Shown here: in pieces, positions 19,257-28,417 of the stretch
Position numbering within the stretch: position 1 is the stretch's first letter
Layout: the number at the start of each line of letters is the position of its first letter
Assembly (NCBI GenBank): GCA_963783355.1
Contig: CAWANF010000001.1
Location: 1,054,001 to 1,118,000 of the forward strand
Origin: CAWANF01 sp963783355
GTDB taxonomy: Bacteria > Bacteroidota > Rhodothermia > Balneolales > DATFMH01
DNA length: 64,000 bases
Direction: 5' to 3'
The notes under the pieces: generated by a model
The model's input: the letters and a program-made list of their open reading frames with translations, nothing else
The model's database searches: none
What the model was told of the DNA's origin: nothing
Made by a program: the position numbers and the translations under genes

Positions 19257-20132
19257 ATGATATCTAAAGAAATATTCGAAAAAGTCAGAAAATTAGAGAT
19301 TCGTACCAAAGGATTGGTCAACAATCTTTTCGGCGGGGAATATCAGTCGGCGTTTAAAGGCCGGGGGATGGTCTTTTCAGAAGTCAGGGAATACCAGTTT
19401 GGCGATGACATTCGCCAGATCGACTGGAACGTAACGGCCCGGACCGGGGAGCCGTATGTCAAAATTTTTGAAGAAGAACGTGAGCAAACTTTAATGCTGT
19501 GTGTTGATATTTCTGCAAGCGGTATATTTGGAAGCAAGAATCAGCGCAAAAGGGATTTGACAGTTGAGTTGTGCGCCGTTCTTGCATTCAGCGCTATCAA
19601 TAACGGCGATAAAGTGGGCATGGTCTTATTCAGTGACCATGTGGAGAAGGTGATTCCACCTCGAAAAGGCCGGTTACATGCTCTTCGTTTAATTCGGGAG
19701 CTATACACGGCCAAACCCGAAGGTACTGGTACTGATATTAAAGAAGCACTCAATTATGTAAATAAATTGCTGAAAAGAAGATCTATTTTGGTTCTTGCGA
19801 GTGACTTTCAGGCTCCTGACTATGATAAACAGATTAAAGTCACCAATAAGAAGCACGATTTAGTAAGTATCCTGATTGAAGATCCACTGGAAAATGATTT
19901 ACCTTCGCTGGGTGTCATCCCGATGAAAGACGCGGAAACAGGAGTTGTTCGCTGGGTAGATACGAGTAACAAGAAAGTCAGGACGGCTTACAAGGCCCGG
20001 CGTATAAAGCGTCATAAAGAATTATTAAATCATTTTTTGAAACTTCAGGTAGATATGGTTACTGTTAGAACCAATGAATCGTATGTTGAACCATTAATGA
20101 ATTTCTTTGAACGAAGGGTAAAACGTTACTGA
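19257..20132 (+). CDS. DUF58 domain protein
   Basis: A 291-residue soluble protein of the DUF58 family, usually encoded next to MoxR-type AAA ATPases and von Willebrand A proteins. It shows the family sequence FKGRGMVFSEVREYQFGDD followed by IRQIDWNVTARTGEPYVKIF, then a VWA-like fold with LCVDISASG. I preferred the ATG at 19257 over the TTG at 19239 because the conserved sequence starts soon after. It overlaps the next gene by one base and forms an operon with BatD- and BatA-like genes. No MoxR ATPase gene is present in this window. Confidence 0.88.
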   Translation: MISKEIFEKVRKLEIRTKGLVNNLFGGEYQSAFKGRGMVFSEVREYQFGDDIRQIDWNVTARTGEPYVKIFEEEREQTLMLCVDISASGIFGSKNQRKRDLTVELCAVLAFSAINNGDKVGMVLFSDHVEKVIPPRKGRLHALRLIRELYTAKPEGTGTDIKEALNYVNKLLKRRSILVLASDFQAPDYDKQIKVTNKKHDLVSILIEDPLENDLPSLGVIPMKDAETGVVRWVDTSNKKVRTAYKARRIKRHKELLNHFLKLQVDMVTVRTNESYVEPLMNFFERRVKRY

Positions 20133-21157
20133 TGAGAAAAATTCGGCATTTTTGTCTTTTTTTACTACTGGTTGCCGGGATATACGCTAACCCGATGAAT
20201 GTACAGGCCCAACAGGTGAATGGGATTTCTACGGTCGATTCCCTGAAAGTAGGGGATAAATTCACCTATTCGTTGCTTGTCAGAACAGAAAAAAATTATG
20301 ATCAAATCATCTATCCTGATTCGAGCCAGTTTGGTAATACATTCCAGATTAATAGCCTGAAGAAGTTTAAGAAAACAGATTATTCCGATAGCCTTGCTTA
20401 TTCCCTTCAATTTTTCGGATTAAAAGATACCACATTGGGTCCTTTAACCGTCAAGTTTATCAGTGGACAGGATACTATAGTCAGACATACTCTTCCCATT
20501 ACAGTTTATTTTCAAAGTGAAATTAAGGATAGGCAAAAAGCAAAGTTCCAGCCACTAAAACCTATCTATCAATTCGCAATTAATCTGCTTCCGTATTTAA
20601 TTATCTTATTGATAGTCCTTCTGTTAGGATGGTACGCTTATAAGTATTATAAGAAGAGAAAAGCGGTGCCGCCGAAACCGAAGCCTGAACCCGTTATTCC
20701 GGAAGAATTCATAGATCCACTGGAAGAACTTGAAAAAGCAATGGTGGATTTACAGGTCGATCCTGCCTTGACGCAGAGAGATTTTAAATATTTCTATTCG
20801 AAATACGGTGATACGATCCGGGAATATTTTGAACGACTTTACCAGATTCCGGCTTTGGAATACACAACACGCGAGCTGATTCGGGATTTGGATTCTCATG
20901 CGGTAGACAGTGTACTGATTGACTGCACCAATAAGATATTGCGTCAGGCCGACATGGTTAAATTTGCGAAATATGACCCGACCCTGGATCTTGCTCATAA
21001 AGATTTGGAAACCGGACAACAGTTTTTGTCCCGTGCCCGTGAAGTTGATCGATCCCGGGTAGAACGGATGCGTGAACGGTTCGAACAGCAATTGATGGAG
21101 CAGCAATCGGAAGATGAGCCGGACGAAGATATGAAAGAAGAAAGTAACCAGGAATAA
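20132..21157 (+). CDS. BatD-like membrane protein
   Basis: A 341-residue protein with a signal peptide (MRKIRHFCLFLLLVAGIY, cleavage near VQAQQ), a periplasmic beta-rich domain (about 28-145), one membrane helix (NLLPYLIILLIVLLLGWYAY, about 150-170), then a cytoplasmic part with a proline-rich PPKPKPEPVIP linker and a helical acidic tail ending in DEPDEDMKEESNQE. This layout matches BatD/DUF4381-type proteins in Bat operons, which lie beside DUF58 and BatA. Overlap with the DUF58 stop by one base and a 5-bp gap to BatA support joint expression. Confidence 0.72.
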   Translation: MRKIRHFCLFLLLVAGIYANPMNVQAQQVNGISTVDSLKVGDKFTYSLLVRTEKNYDQIIYPDSSQFGNTFQINSLKKFKKTDYSDSLAYSLQFFGLKDTTLGPLTVKFISGQDTIVRHTLPITVYFQSEIKDRQKAKFQPLKPIYQFAINLLPYLIILLIVLLLGWYAYKYYKKRKAVPPKPKPEPVIPEEFIDPLEELEKAMVDLQVDPALTQRDFKYFYSKYGDTIREYFERLYQIPALEYTTRELIRDLDSHAVDSVLIDCTNKILRQADMVKFAKYDPTLDLAHKDLETGQQFLSRAREVDRSRVERMRERFEQQLMEQQSEDEPDEDMKEESNQE

Positions 21158-21162
21158 TTTCT

Positions 21163-22155
21163 ATGATTTGGAAAGATCCACAATGGTTTTGGGCCTTATT
21201 AGTTATACCGGTTGTCATCGGATTGCAGTTATGGCGGTATTTCAGGCACCGGGAACCGACACTAACATTTTCAAGTGTTGATGATTTACAGGATTTACCC
21301 GGTAACTGGCGAAGTTACGGGCCATGGATTACACTTACGTTACAAGTTGTAGCGATTGCATTGGTTGTCACCGCGCTTGCACGCCCACAGCTTGAGAATT
21401 CGCACATTGAACGCAGTGCCAAAGGAATTGATATCATGCTGGCACTGGATATTTCATCTTCAATGAAAGCCGAAGATTTGAAGCCCAGTCGTTTTAAAGC
21501 GGCTAAGATGGTAGCATCCGATTTTATTGACAAGCGCATCTCCGACAGGATTGGCCTCGTTATTTTTGCACGCCAGGCATTTACTGTTTGTCCTCCAACG
21601 CTGGATTATAGTCTGCTCAAAAATTTACTGAATGGTGTTGAAATGGGGGTGGTTGAAGATGGTACGGCCATTGGTATGGGTATAGCAACAGCGGTTAACC
21701 GTATTAAAGACAGTAAAGCCAAAAGTAAAGTAATTATTTTACTTACCGACGGACAGAATAATGCCGGTGAAATTGACCCGGTTACAGCAGCTGATTTAGC
21801 AGCGACGTATAATATCAAAATATATACGATTGGAGTCGGAACAAGAGGGATGGCTCCTTATCCCATTGACGACCCGGTTTTTGGGAAACGATATCAAAAT
21901 ATTAAAGTTGATATCGATGTGGGTATGCTGAAGAAAATCGCTAAAATTACGGGTGGAGAATATTTCCGGGCTACGGATACTCAGTCTCTGAAAACAATAT
22001 ACGATAAGATCGATAAAATGGAGAAAACCAAAATAGATCAGGTCATTTATACCGATTATAAAGACTTATATCCCGATTATCTTTTGCCCGGTATTTTACT
22101 GTTTATCTTGGCTTTTGTGAGTGATAAAACATTATTCCGATCGGAATTAAACTAA
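21163..22155 (+). CDS. BatA-like von Willebrand factor A protein
   Basis: A 330-residue membrane-anchored VWA protein. Two N-terminal hydrophobic helices (about 8-25 and 52-72) are followed by a VWA domain with a complete MIDAS site: LALDISSSMKAED (DxSxS), the threonine in VEDGTAIGMG, and LLTDGQNNAGE. The C-terminus has one more membrane helix (YLLPGILLFILAFV). Bat proteins were linked to aerotolerance in Bacteroides, but their biochemical role is unsettled. It is the last gene of the DUF58-BatD-BatA cluster. Confidence 0.87.
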   Translation: MIWKDPQWFWALLVIPVVIGLQLWRYFRHREPTLTFSSVDDLQDLPGNWRSYGPWITLTLQVVAIALVVTALARPQLENSHIERSAKGIDIMLALDISSSMKAEDLKPSRFKAAKMVASDFIDKRISDRIGLVIFARQAFTVCPPTLDYSLLKNLLNGVEMGVVEDGTAIGMGIATAVNRIKDSKAKSKVIILLTDGQNNAGEIDPVTAADLAATYNIKIYTIGVGTRGMAPYPIDDPVFGKRYQNIKVDIDVGMLKKIAKITGGEYFRATDTQSLKTIYDKIDKMEKTKIDQVIYTDYKDLYPDYLLPGILLFILAFVSDKTLFRSELN

Positions 22156-22473
22156 TAAACATTCGTTTATTCCTTACATCATTTTCACTTCAAATGTACT
22201 GGATACCCGGTCATAGCTGGCTTCGCTCCGCCTCTTTTTCGAAGGTATGAAACGGAATAAGTGATAACGTTTAGAAATGTAAATAGCAGGCGGAGAGAAT
22301 GGCATTATTCCCAAATTGCCTGATTTCTCGCCTTAAGGGGAATCAGGCATGATGAAAAAAAACTAAAACCATTCAGTTTAAACACCTTTTTTTCTTGCTT
22401 AACTTACTGGCGTTCGGTAATCTGTTCGGTGTATCGGTTCGAGTAATTAAACTATTGTCATAATCTGAATTTT
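22156..22473. other. intergenic region with inverted repeat
   Basis: No ORF seen. An 8-bp inverted repeat, GCCTGATT (22318-22325) and AATCAGGC (22341-22348), could form a hairpin, but there is no T-run on the right side for a terminator in either direction. Confidence 0.45.
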
Positions 22474-24111
22474 ATGAAAACGACAGCCCTCTTTTTCCTG
22501 TTATTTTTTACTTGTTTTAAAACTTTGAAAGCACAGACATCATTAAAAGAAGAAAATAATCCAGCTATTGTTCAGACAACAAACGGAGCCGTTGAAGGAA
22601 TCAATGATTCCGGTGTTTATATCTTTAAAGGGATACCTTTCGCACAACCGCCGGTAGGAAATTTACGATGGAAAGCCCCCCGGCCAGCCAATAAGTGGAA
22701 AGGCATTTATAAAGCGGATCATTTTGGAAATGGATGTATGCAGTTACCTGTTTTCGGGGATATGAACTTCCGTTTTGCAGAAAAAAGCGAGGATTGCCTT
22801 TATTTAAATGTTTGGACACCTGCTAAAATCAAGAACAGGCATCTTCCGGTATTGGTATATTTTTATGGCGGTGGATTTATTGCGGGTGATGGTTCTGAAC
22901 CCCGGTATGATGGCGAAAATATGGCAAGAAACAAAGACATCGTTACTGTGACGGCCAATTATCGTTTGGGAGTATTTGGATTTTTAGCATATCCCGGTTT
23001 AACCAAAGAATCGAAGCACCATGCTTCCGGCAATTACGGTTTAATGGATCAGGTCCAGGTATTGCGGTGGGTAAAACAAAATATTGCAGCCTTCGGAGGA
23101 GATCCAAATAAAGTTACTATTGCCGGGGAATCAGCCGGTTCTATCTCCGTAAGTGCGTTAATGGCGTCTCCGTTATCTGAAAATTTATTCAGAGGAGCCA
23201 TAGGTGAGAGTGGTGGTTTATTTACTCCCATTACGCCGGCACCATTAAGTCAGGCTGAAGAAACAGGCGTAAAATTTGCGGATTCACTGGGCGTAAAATC
23301 ATTAACCGATCTGCGGGCAATGTCAGCATCGGATTTGTTAAATGCCAGCGGTAAATTTAAAGGAATTCGCTTTTGGCCTGATGTGGATGGATATTTTCTT
23401 CCTGAATCACCTGCAAAAATATTCGCTGCCGGACAACAGGCTCACGTTCCACTGCTTTTGGGATGGAATTCAGAAGAAATGAATTATCATGCACTGATGC
23501 GGCAGTATCAGCCGACTCCGGAAAATTTCGAGAAAGTGATAAAATCCATTTACGGTAAAAATGCCGACGAAGTTTTGAAAGTTTTCCCCCATGCTACTGA
23601 GCAGGAAGTTATTGCATCGGCAACTCATCTGGCCGGAGATCGTTTTACGGTATTCAGTACCTGGAAATGGGCCGACTTACAGAGTCAGACAGGAGGGAAA
23701 CCGGTATATCGATATTATTATTCCCGTCCGCGTCCGGCAATGAATGCATCCATGGGTAATGCCATTCCAGGATTGGCAGGTGGAGTAAAAAAAGGATCTG
23801 GAAATACATCGAAAATGCCTCCGGCGACAGGCGCTGTCCACTCTGCTGAAATTGAATATGTGATGGGAAATTTACCTACGAATCATGTTTACGACTGGAC
23901 CCCCGATGATTATAAAGTCTCTCACATATTTCAGGATTTTGTAGCCAATTTCGTCAAGAATGGTAATCCCAATGGATTAGGTTTGCCAACATGGATACCG
24001 CTGAATGATGGCCATTCCAGGCACTTTATGCATATTGATGTAAATACTCGCCTGCAAAAAGTTAAAGACAGAAAGCAGTTTCTTTTGTTAGATCAGATTT
24101 ATAATAAATAA
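22474..24111 (+). CDS. secreted carboxylesterase (type B, alpha/beta hydrolase)
   Basis: A 545-residue exported serine esterase. It has a signal peptide (MKTTALFFLLFFTCFKTLKAQ), the family sequence FKGIPFAQPPVGNLRW, the signature EDCLYLNVW, the oxyanion hole YGGGFIAGDG, and the nucleophile elbow GESAG with Ser220. The triad is completed by the Glu in NSEEMNYH and His in GAVHSAEIEYVMGN. Length and motifs match intact carboxylesterase/para-nitrobenzyl esterase proteins. It lies before an exported GH31 gene, so a role in deacylating glycans or other extracellular esters is plausible but unproven. Confidence 0.92.
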   Translation: MKTTALFFLLFFTCFKTLKAQTSLKEENNPAIVQTTNGAVEGINDSGVYIFKGIPFAQPPVGNLRWKAPRPANKWKGIYKADHFGNGCMQLPVFGDMNFRFAEKSEDCLYLNVWTPAKIKNRHLPVLVYFYGGGFIAGDGSEPRYDGENMARNKDIVTVTANYRLGVFGFLAYPGLTKESKHHASGNYGLMDQVQVLRWVKQNIAAFGGDPNKVTIAGESAGSISVSALMASPLSENLFRGAIGESGGLFTPITPAPLSQAEETGVKFADSLGVKSLTDLRAMSASDLLNASGKFKGIRFWPDVDGYFLPESPAKIFAAGQQAHVPLLLGWNSEEMNYHALMRQYQPTPENFEKVIKSIYGKNADEVLKVFPHATEQEVIASATHLAGDRFTVFSTWKWADLQSQTGGKPVYRYYYSRPRPAMNASMGNAIPGLAGGVKKGSGNTSKMPPATGAVHSAEIEYVMGNLPTNHVYDWTPDDYKVSHIFQDFVANFVKNGNPNGLGLPTWIPLNDGHSRHFMHIDVNTRLQKVKDRKQFLLLDQIYNK

Positions 24112-24250
24112 AATAACAGCGATATTTTTAGTCGTTGATCATGTGATAATCAGCCAGGTACATATTTTTGAATCCAGACTTTATGATATTTAACTTAATT
24201 CCAGATTTGCTTTCCATATTGAAAATATCTTAATCCTTTTATTCTACCCC

Positions 24251-26704
24251 ATGAAGATTATTCGTTTTTTTGTTTTTCCATTGCTGTTTGTACTCGTTCT
24301 GCAAATTAAAGCAAAAGCCCAGCAAAATAGCTTGTATCACTTTGCCGGTAACCTAAAATCCTATTCAAATCATCATGATATCTTTACTGCAAAGCTTGAG
24401 AACGGAGCTGTAAGAATTGAGCATCTGAAGGGCGTTGGTTATCGCATTCGGTATTCGTTTACCGGTAAATTTCAGCCTTTGTTTTCTTATGCGACAGTTG
24501 ATAATATGCCGGCTGATCAAGCTATTAAAGTAGCCAATAAGGGCAGTTATCTTGAATTGCGCAGTGGTGATGATATTATATCTATACAAAAAAAGCCATT
24601 CAGGCTTTCTTTCTCGACGCAAGATGGTTTTAATTATCTGAAGGAATCTTATGGTGCCGGACACAGGGGACAAAAAATCGCCCACATTGTTCAGTTGAAA
24701 AAAGGAACAACTTATTACGGCCTTGGGGAAAAAGCCTCATCAATGGTTCGCAATAATAAAGTATTTCATTTATGGAATTCGGATACGCCGGCATATACGA
24801 TGAATGAGGATCCCATTTATGAGTCGTATCCATTTTATATAGGTCTTTTAAATGGAAAAGCTTTTGGTGTTTTCTATGATAATTCCTTCAGGACAAAATT
24901 TGATTTTGGCGGCCAGCTTAAAACGGGCATCGGGTATTATTCCAATGGAGGGGAATTACGATTTTATGTTTTCTACGGGCCCGAAATCAAAGATGTGCTT
25001 AGGAAATACACCGACATTACCGGCCGGGCTCCGCTGCCGCCAAAATGGGCGATGGGCTATCAGCAAAGCCGATGGAGTTATTATCCTGATAAAGAATTGT
25101 ACCGCTTAGCCGATGAATTCAGATCGCGGGGTATTCCATGTGATGCTCTCTACCTGGATATCGATTATATGGATGGTTACCGGGACTTCACCTGGAATAA
25201 AAATTATTTCCCGGAACCGGAACGGATGCTGAAACAATTAAAAGACCGTGGTTTCAAAGTCGTCACAATCATCGATCCGGGAATTAAACTGGACTCCACG
25301 TACTCAGTTTTCGAAGATGGCCTGAAGAATGATGTATATGTAAAATATCCGGATGGAAGTAATTACGTTGGAACAGTATGGCCGGGAAAAGTTAATTTCC
25401 CGGACTTTTCCAACCCTGTAACCCGTAAATGGTGGGGAAAATGGATAGGCAAAGATCTGAATGAAGGCATTTCCGGTATCTGGAATGATATGAATGAACC
25501 ATCCGTGTTTGATGGAAAAACTATGCCTAATTTCGTTGAATTTGATAAAGACGGTCGCAAAGCCAGTGCTGATGAGATGCATAATTTGTATGGCTTGCTG
25601 ATGGCCCGAGCCAGTTATGAAGGATTCAGAAAGGCGGAACCCAATAAACGTCCGTTGATAATAACACGTGCGGCATTTTCCGGTATACAGCGTTATTCAA
25701 GTATGTGGACGGGGGACAATGCTTCAACTTGGGATCATGTATATCTTACGATGCCAATGGTTATAAGTACCGGACTTGCCGGCGAGCCGTTTGCTGGATT
25801 TGATATTGGCGGTTTTATTGGCAGTCCCTCTGGTGAAATGTATATGCGTTTTCTTCAAATTGGTGTTTTAATGCCTTTTTGCCGTACTCACACAGTAGCT
25901 GATTCCCGTGCCCAGGAACCCTGGGATTATGGACAGATGTACACGTATATCAATCGGAAATTCATACGTTTCAGGTATAAAATCCTGCCTGTTCTTTACA
26001 CCTCGTTTTATGAGAGTACCCTCGATGGCAGCCCGATTATCCGGCCGTTGGTATGGCAGTTCCAAAACGATCCAAGAGTTTATCATATCGATGACCAGTT
26101 TATGCTGGGAGATCACCTGATGGCGGCACCTGTGCATAAACAAGGGATGAATTCTCGCACGTTATACCTGCCTGATGGAAAATGGTACGGGTTCTTTAAT
26201 AATAAAGAATACGAAGGCGGTAAAGATATCACGGTTAATGCCCCGATAGATGCCGTTAATGTTTACAATAAAGATTTTACCCATCCATATGCCGGATTGC
26301 CGTTATTTGCACAGGCCGGTTCGGTGATTCCTATGCAGCCGGTTCAGCAATATGTCGGGCAGAAAAAAATTACCAATATGACACTGCGGATTTATGCTGG
26401 CGCTTCGCAAAAAAGTTATTTGTATGAAGACGATGGTAAGTCACAGGAATATCATAAAGGGGTTTTTCGATTTACTACATTTCAAACCGAATCAAGTACG
26501 CAAGAGTTAAGCCTCGATATTAAAATGAACGGGCATTATGATGGGGCCGTATCTGGTTTTAAGGCAGAAGTATACGGCTTAGATAAAGCTCCTGAAAAAG
26601 TAGAAGTGAATGGGAAATCCATAAAATCAAAATATGATGATCAGACTCACATTTTGACTTTTAATCTGAATGCCAAACCACAAAAAATAGAAATTTTGAA
26701 ATAA
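24251..26704 (+). CDS. secreted GH31 family glycosidase (alpha-glucosidase type)
   Basis: An 817-residue exported enzyme with signal peptide MKIIRFFVFPLLFVLVLQI ending near KAQ. The GH31 catalytic nucleophile is Asp413 in GIWNDMNEPSVF and the acid/base is Asp489 in WTGDNASTWDH. Upstream DALYLDIDYMDGYRDFTW and the N-terminal beta-sandwich GLGEKASSM also fit. A C-terminal beta-domain ends the protein. GH31 covers alpha-glucosidase, alpha-xylosidase and others; the WNDMNEPSVF form favours alpha-glucosidase. It follows the esterase by 139 bp on the same strand. Confidence 0.93.
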   Translation: MKIIRFFVFPLLFVLVLQIKAKAQQNSLYHFAGNLKSYSNHHDIFTAKLENGAVRIEHLKGVGYRIRYSFTGKFQPLFSYATVDNMPADQAIKVANKGSYLELRSGDDIISIQKKPFRLSFSTQDGFNYLKESYGAGHRGQKIAHIVQLKKGTTYYGLGEKASSMVRNNKVFHLWNSDTPAYTMNEDPIYESYPFYIGLLNGKAFGVFYDNSFRTKFDFGGQLKTGIGYYSNGGELRFYVFYGPEIKDVLRKYTDITGRAPLPPKWAMGYQQSRWSYYPDKELYRLADEFRSRGIPCDALYLDIDYMDGYRDFTWNKNYFPEPERMLKQLKDRGFKVVTIIDPGIKLDSTYSVFEDGLKNDVYVKYPDGSNYVGTVWPGKVNFPDFSNPVTRKWWGKWIGKDLNEGISGIWNDMNEPSVFDGKTMPNFVEFDKDGRKASADEMHNLYGLLMARASYEGFRKAEPNKRPLIITRAAFSGIQRYSSMWTGDNASTWDHVYLTMPMVISTGLAGEPFAGFDIGGFIGSPSGEMYMRFLQIGVLMPFCRTHTVADSRAQEPWDYGQMYTYINRKFIRFRYKILPVLYTSFYESTLDGSPIIRPLVWQFQNDPRVYHIDDQFMLGDHLMAAPVHKQGMNSRTLYLPDGKWYGFFNNKEYEGGKDITVNAPIDAVNVYNKDFTHPYAGLPLFAQAGSVIPMQPVQQYVGQKKITNMTLRIYAGASQKSYLYEDDGKSQEYHKGVFRFTTFQTESSTQELSLDIKMNGHYDGAVSGFKAEVYGLDKAPEKVEVNGKSIKSKYDDQTHILTFNLNAKPQKIEILK

Positions 26705-26726
26705 GTTTGAATCCTAGTTGAATCTT

Positions 26727-26945
26727 CGTTCCCAAGGAATAACGTTGGGAAGAATGCTCCACTTCCGGGAAAAGGAGCAGAGCTCCCAAAGTTAGCGTTA
26801 CGAAGCAGAATTTCGCTACGAGGGTTTTTCCTCGTTCCCAACGTCCCGTTGGGAACGCAACGGGGGAAGCTCCGCTTCCGGGAAAGGGAGCAGAGCTCCC
26901 AAAGCTGGCGTTACGAAGCAGAGCTTCGTAACGAGGGAAACGAGG
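26727..26945. repeat. two tandem copies of a palindrome-rich (REP/MITE-like) element
   Basis: Copies at about 26727-26823 and 26829-26945 share CTTCCGGGAAA, GGAGCAGAGCTCCCAAAG and GCGTTACGAAGCAGA, with internal palindromes such as GTTCCCAACG-TCC-CGTTGGGAAC, GGGAGC-AGA-GCTCCC and CGAAG-CAGAG-CTTCG. The second copy is bounded by CCTCGTTCCC and GGGAAACGAGG, nearly inverted ends. Partial copies occur at 29400, 40392 and 40556. These are non-coding repeat elements, probably mobilised in trans. Confidence 0.8.
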
Positions 26946-26955
26946 TCATTTTTTT

Positions 26956-27041
26956 TACTAATACATATATATTATATCCTAAATTTACCACAAGGTATAT
27001 GTGAGGTAATTAATGGTAAAATAATTCCAATTATTAATTAA
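26956..27041 (+). pseudogene. C-terminal tail remnant of a polymorphic-toxin tip
   Basis: In the frame ending at 27041 the DNA reads ILNLPQGICEVINGKIIPIIN then stop (shown in parts: LNLPQG, VINGKIIP). This is homologous to the tail at 27600-27631 (IKNIPAGKYKVINGQIIP). Only the last 25 or so codons remain, cut off on the left by the palindromic repeat. The stop is 1 nt before the start of the first small membrane protein gene, the usual spacing of toxin and immunity genes. Confidence 0.55.
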
Positions 27042-27042
27042 T

Positions 27043-27378
27043 ATGAAGAATAGTAAAATAATACTAATAAGTATCTGTATTGGTTTTGTAATATTTTGGA
27101 TTTTTTTAAAACCACCAAGTCCATTCAATTTTTTTTGGGTTTCACTTTATGCAACATTGTTTGGTACAAATAATATTATAACCGAGGGTCAATTCATGTA
27201 TTTTTTTGATATCCTTACAGCCATAATAATTATTTATGGTACATTTATTTATTTCAAAAAAAAAGCAACAAAAATAGTTATACATAGTTTGGGAGGAGCA
27301 TATGATAAAGGCTTTGCTCGGGCCATTCTTGATTATGCTATAGCACATAGCATCGCAGGGTGTAAATATAGCCTTTGA
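27043..27378 (+). CDS. small two-helix membrane protein, probable immunity protein, fused to toxin remnant
   Basis: The first 75 or so residues form a small membrane protein with two hydrophobic helices (about 5-22 and 52-70) and the motif FWIFLKPPSPFN between them. It is related to the proteins at 27637 and 27994. After KKKAT the frame runs into IHSLGGAYDKGFARAILDYA, part of a lipase-like toxin domain whose own frame then shifts near 27361, so the last 35 residues are probably fusion by decay. Directly following a toxin tail, it is inferred to be an immunity protein. I do not recognise a named family. Very AT-rich. Confidence 0.6.
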   Translation: MKNSKIILISICIGFVIFWIFLKPPSPFNFFWVSLYATLFGTNNIITEGQFMYFFDILTAIIIIYGTFIYFKKKATKIVIHSLGGAYDKGFARAILDYAIAHSIAGCKYSL

Positions 27379-27631
27379 AGCGGATTTTGCCCCATATCAA
27401 TCCTATGAACAGGATGCAATTAAAGATCCAAATATGGGACCAACGTTACAGTTTTCGCATTTAGATGATAATTTGGCAGGTAACAAGCCAATTAATGGTG
27501 CAATTATGATGGATACAAAATCAGATGTATAACAAAGACATAAGTTGCGTACTTTTCAAAACGATATCAAAAATATACCAGCAGGTAAATATAAGGTTAT
27601 AAACGGTCAGATAATTCCAATTATACAATAA
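27282..27631 (+). pseudogene. remnant of lipase-like polymorphic-toxin C-terminal domain
   Basis: Reads HSLGGAYDKGFARAILDYA (a serine-hydrolase nucleophile-elbow pattern, HSxGG), then after one extra base near 27361 continues VNIAFEADFAPYQSYEQDA, GPTLQFSHLDDNLAGNKPIN and MMDTKSDV. A TAA stop at 27530-27532 interrupts the frame, which then resumes QRHKLRTFQNDIKNIPAGKY to the real end at 27631. The HSxGG, FEADFAPYQ and QFSH segments resemble C-terminal tips of RHS-type proteins in Bacteroidota, from memory. It has lost its N-terminal part, has one frameshift and one nonsense codon, and is followed 5 nt later by the second small membrane protein. Confidence 0.6.
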
Positions 27632-27636
27632 CTATT

Positions 27637-27891
27637 ATGAAAAAAAATATAATCATTGTAATAAGTCTCGGAATTGGAATAATAATTTTTTGGTTTGGCA
27701 TGAGGCCTCCTAGTATATATAGCTATTATCCTATTGAATTATATTATTTATTATTTGGAGATAAAGAAAATGTGATTATAACAGAGTATAGATTTATAAT
27801 TATATTTGATATAATATCAGCAATGGTTATATCATATTTGTCATATTTATTAATAACTTATTTGGTTGATGAAATTAAGAATAATGATTAA
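27637..27891 (+). CDS. small two-helix membrane protein, probable immunity protein
   Basis: An intact 84-residue protein, MKKNIIIVISLGIGIIIFWF then GMRPPSIYSYYPIELYYLLF, with hydrophobic helices at about 4-21 and 51-75. It shares the [I/F]W-x(2-3)-[L/M]-[K/R]PPS motif, the I(I)TE turn and the FDI(I/L)(S/T)A segment with the proteins at 27043 and 27994, so the three are paralogues. It starts 5 nt after the toxin remnant stop, as immunity genes do. The putative toxin has a lipase-like elbow, so protection at the inner membrane or periplasm would fit. Function is inference. Confidence 0.6.
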   Translation: MKKNIIIVISLGIGIIIFWFGMRPPSIYSYYPIELYYLLFGDKENVIITEYRFIIIFDIISAMVISYLSYLLITYLVDEIKNND

Positions 27892-27993
27892 TATAATACT
27901 ATTTGTTATGGTTATACTAAATGATAAATATTTTTTAAAAAAATAATTAAAATGTATAGTAAAAATAAATATATAAATGGAATAAATTAGTAT

Positions 27994-28222
27994 ATGAAAA
28001 AATATAAAATATTGATGATAAGTATAGGGATTAGTTTTGCAATATTTTGGATTTTTTTAAAACCACCAAGCCCTTTCAATTTATTTTGGAATTCACTTTA
28101 TGGTACATTACTCGGTATGGATACTAATATAACCGAGAGTACAATTCGCATATTTTTTTGATATCCTAACAGCCATGATAATTACTTATGCTATATATAT
28201 TTATATAAAAAGAGAAAGTTAA
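27994..28222 (+). pseudogene. third copy of the small membrane protein, frameshifted
   Basis: Starts MKKYKILMISIGISFAIFWI then FLKPPSPFNLFWNSLYGTLL, close to the copy at 27043. One extra base at about 28141 shifts the frame into TTTTTTTGA; without it the protein continues QFAYFFDILTAMIITYAIYI and ends KRES at 28222. So it is either a decayed copy or a sequence error. Upstream, AATGGAATAAATTAG may be the last trace of another toxin tail (NGIN stop). Confidence 0.55.
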
Positions 28223-28251
28223 ATATAAGGGCTAAAAAACCCTTAGACCTA

Positions 28252-28384
28252 AGCTTAGGAGGAGCAAATGTGTAAAGATTTTGCATGTGCCATTCTTGAT
28301 TACGCCAGAACATATGGCATCGCAGGAGTGAATATTGTCCCCTTCAATCCGATCAACAGAGTACGGTCAGAGAAGAAAATATGA
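28252..28384 (+). pseudogene. second toxin-tip remnant (nucleophile-elbow region)
   Basis: Reads SLGGANV, then after one extra base KDFACAILDYARTYGIAGVN followed by IVPFNPINRVRSEKKI and a stop at 28384. It aligns with the remnant at 27282 (SLGGAYDKGFARAILDYA, IAGVNIAF). Both ends are missing. It abuts the GspE fragment. Confidence 0.5.
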
Positions 28385-28417
28385 GACCAAAGTTTTTCGA
28401 CAAGTAGTTTTGTTTAT

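Noticed and set aside
22318..22348. Inverted repeat after BatA considered as terminator
   Set aside because: Good stem but no T-run follows on either strand; listed only as an inverted repeat.
26727..26945. Palindromic elements considered as an insertion sequence
   Set aside because: No transposase frame inside; length about 100-117 bp each, so non-autonomous repeats at most.
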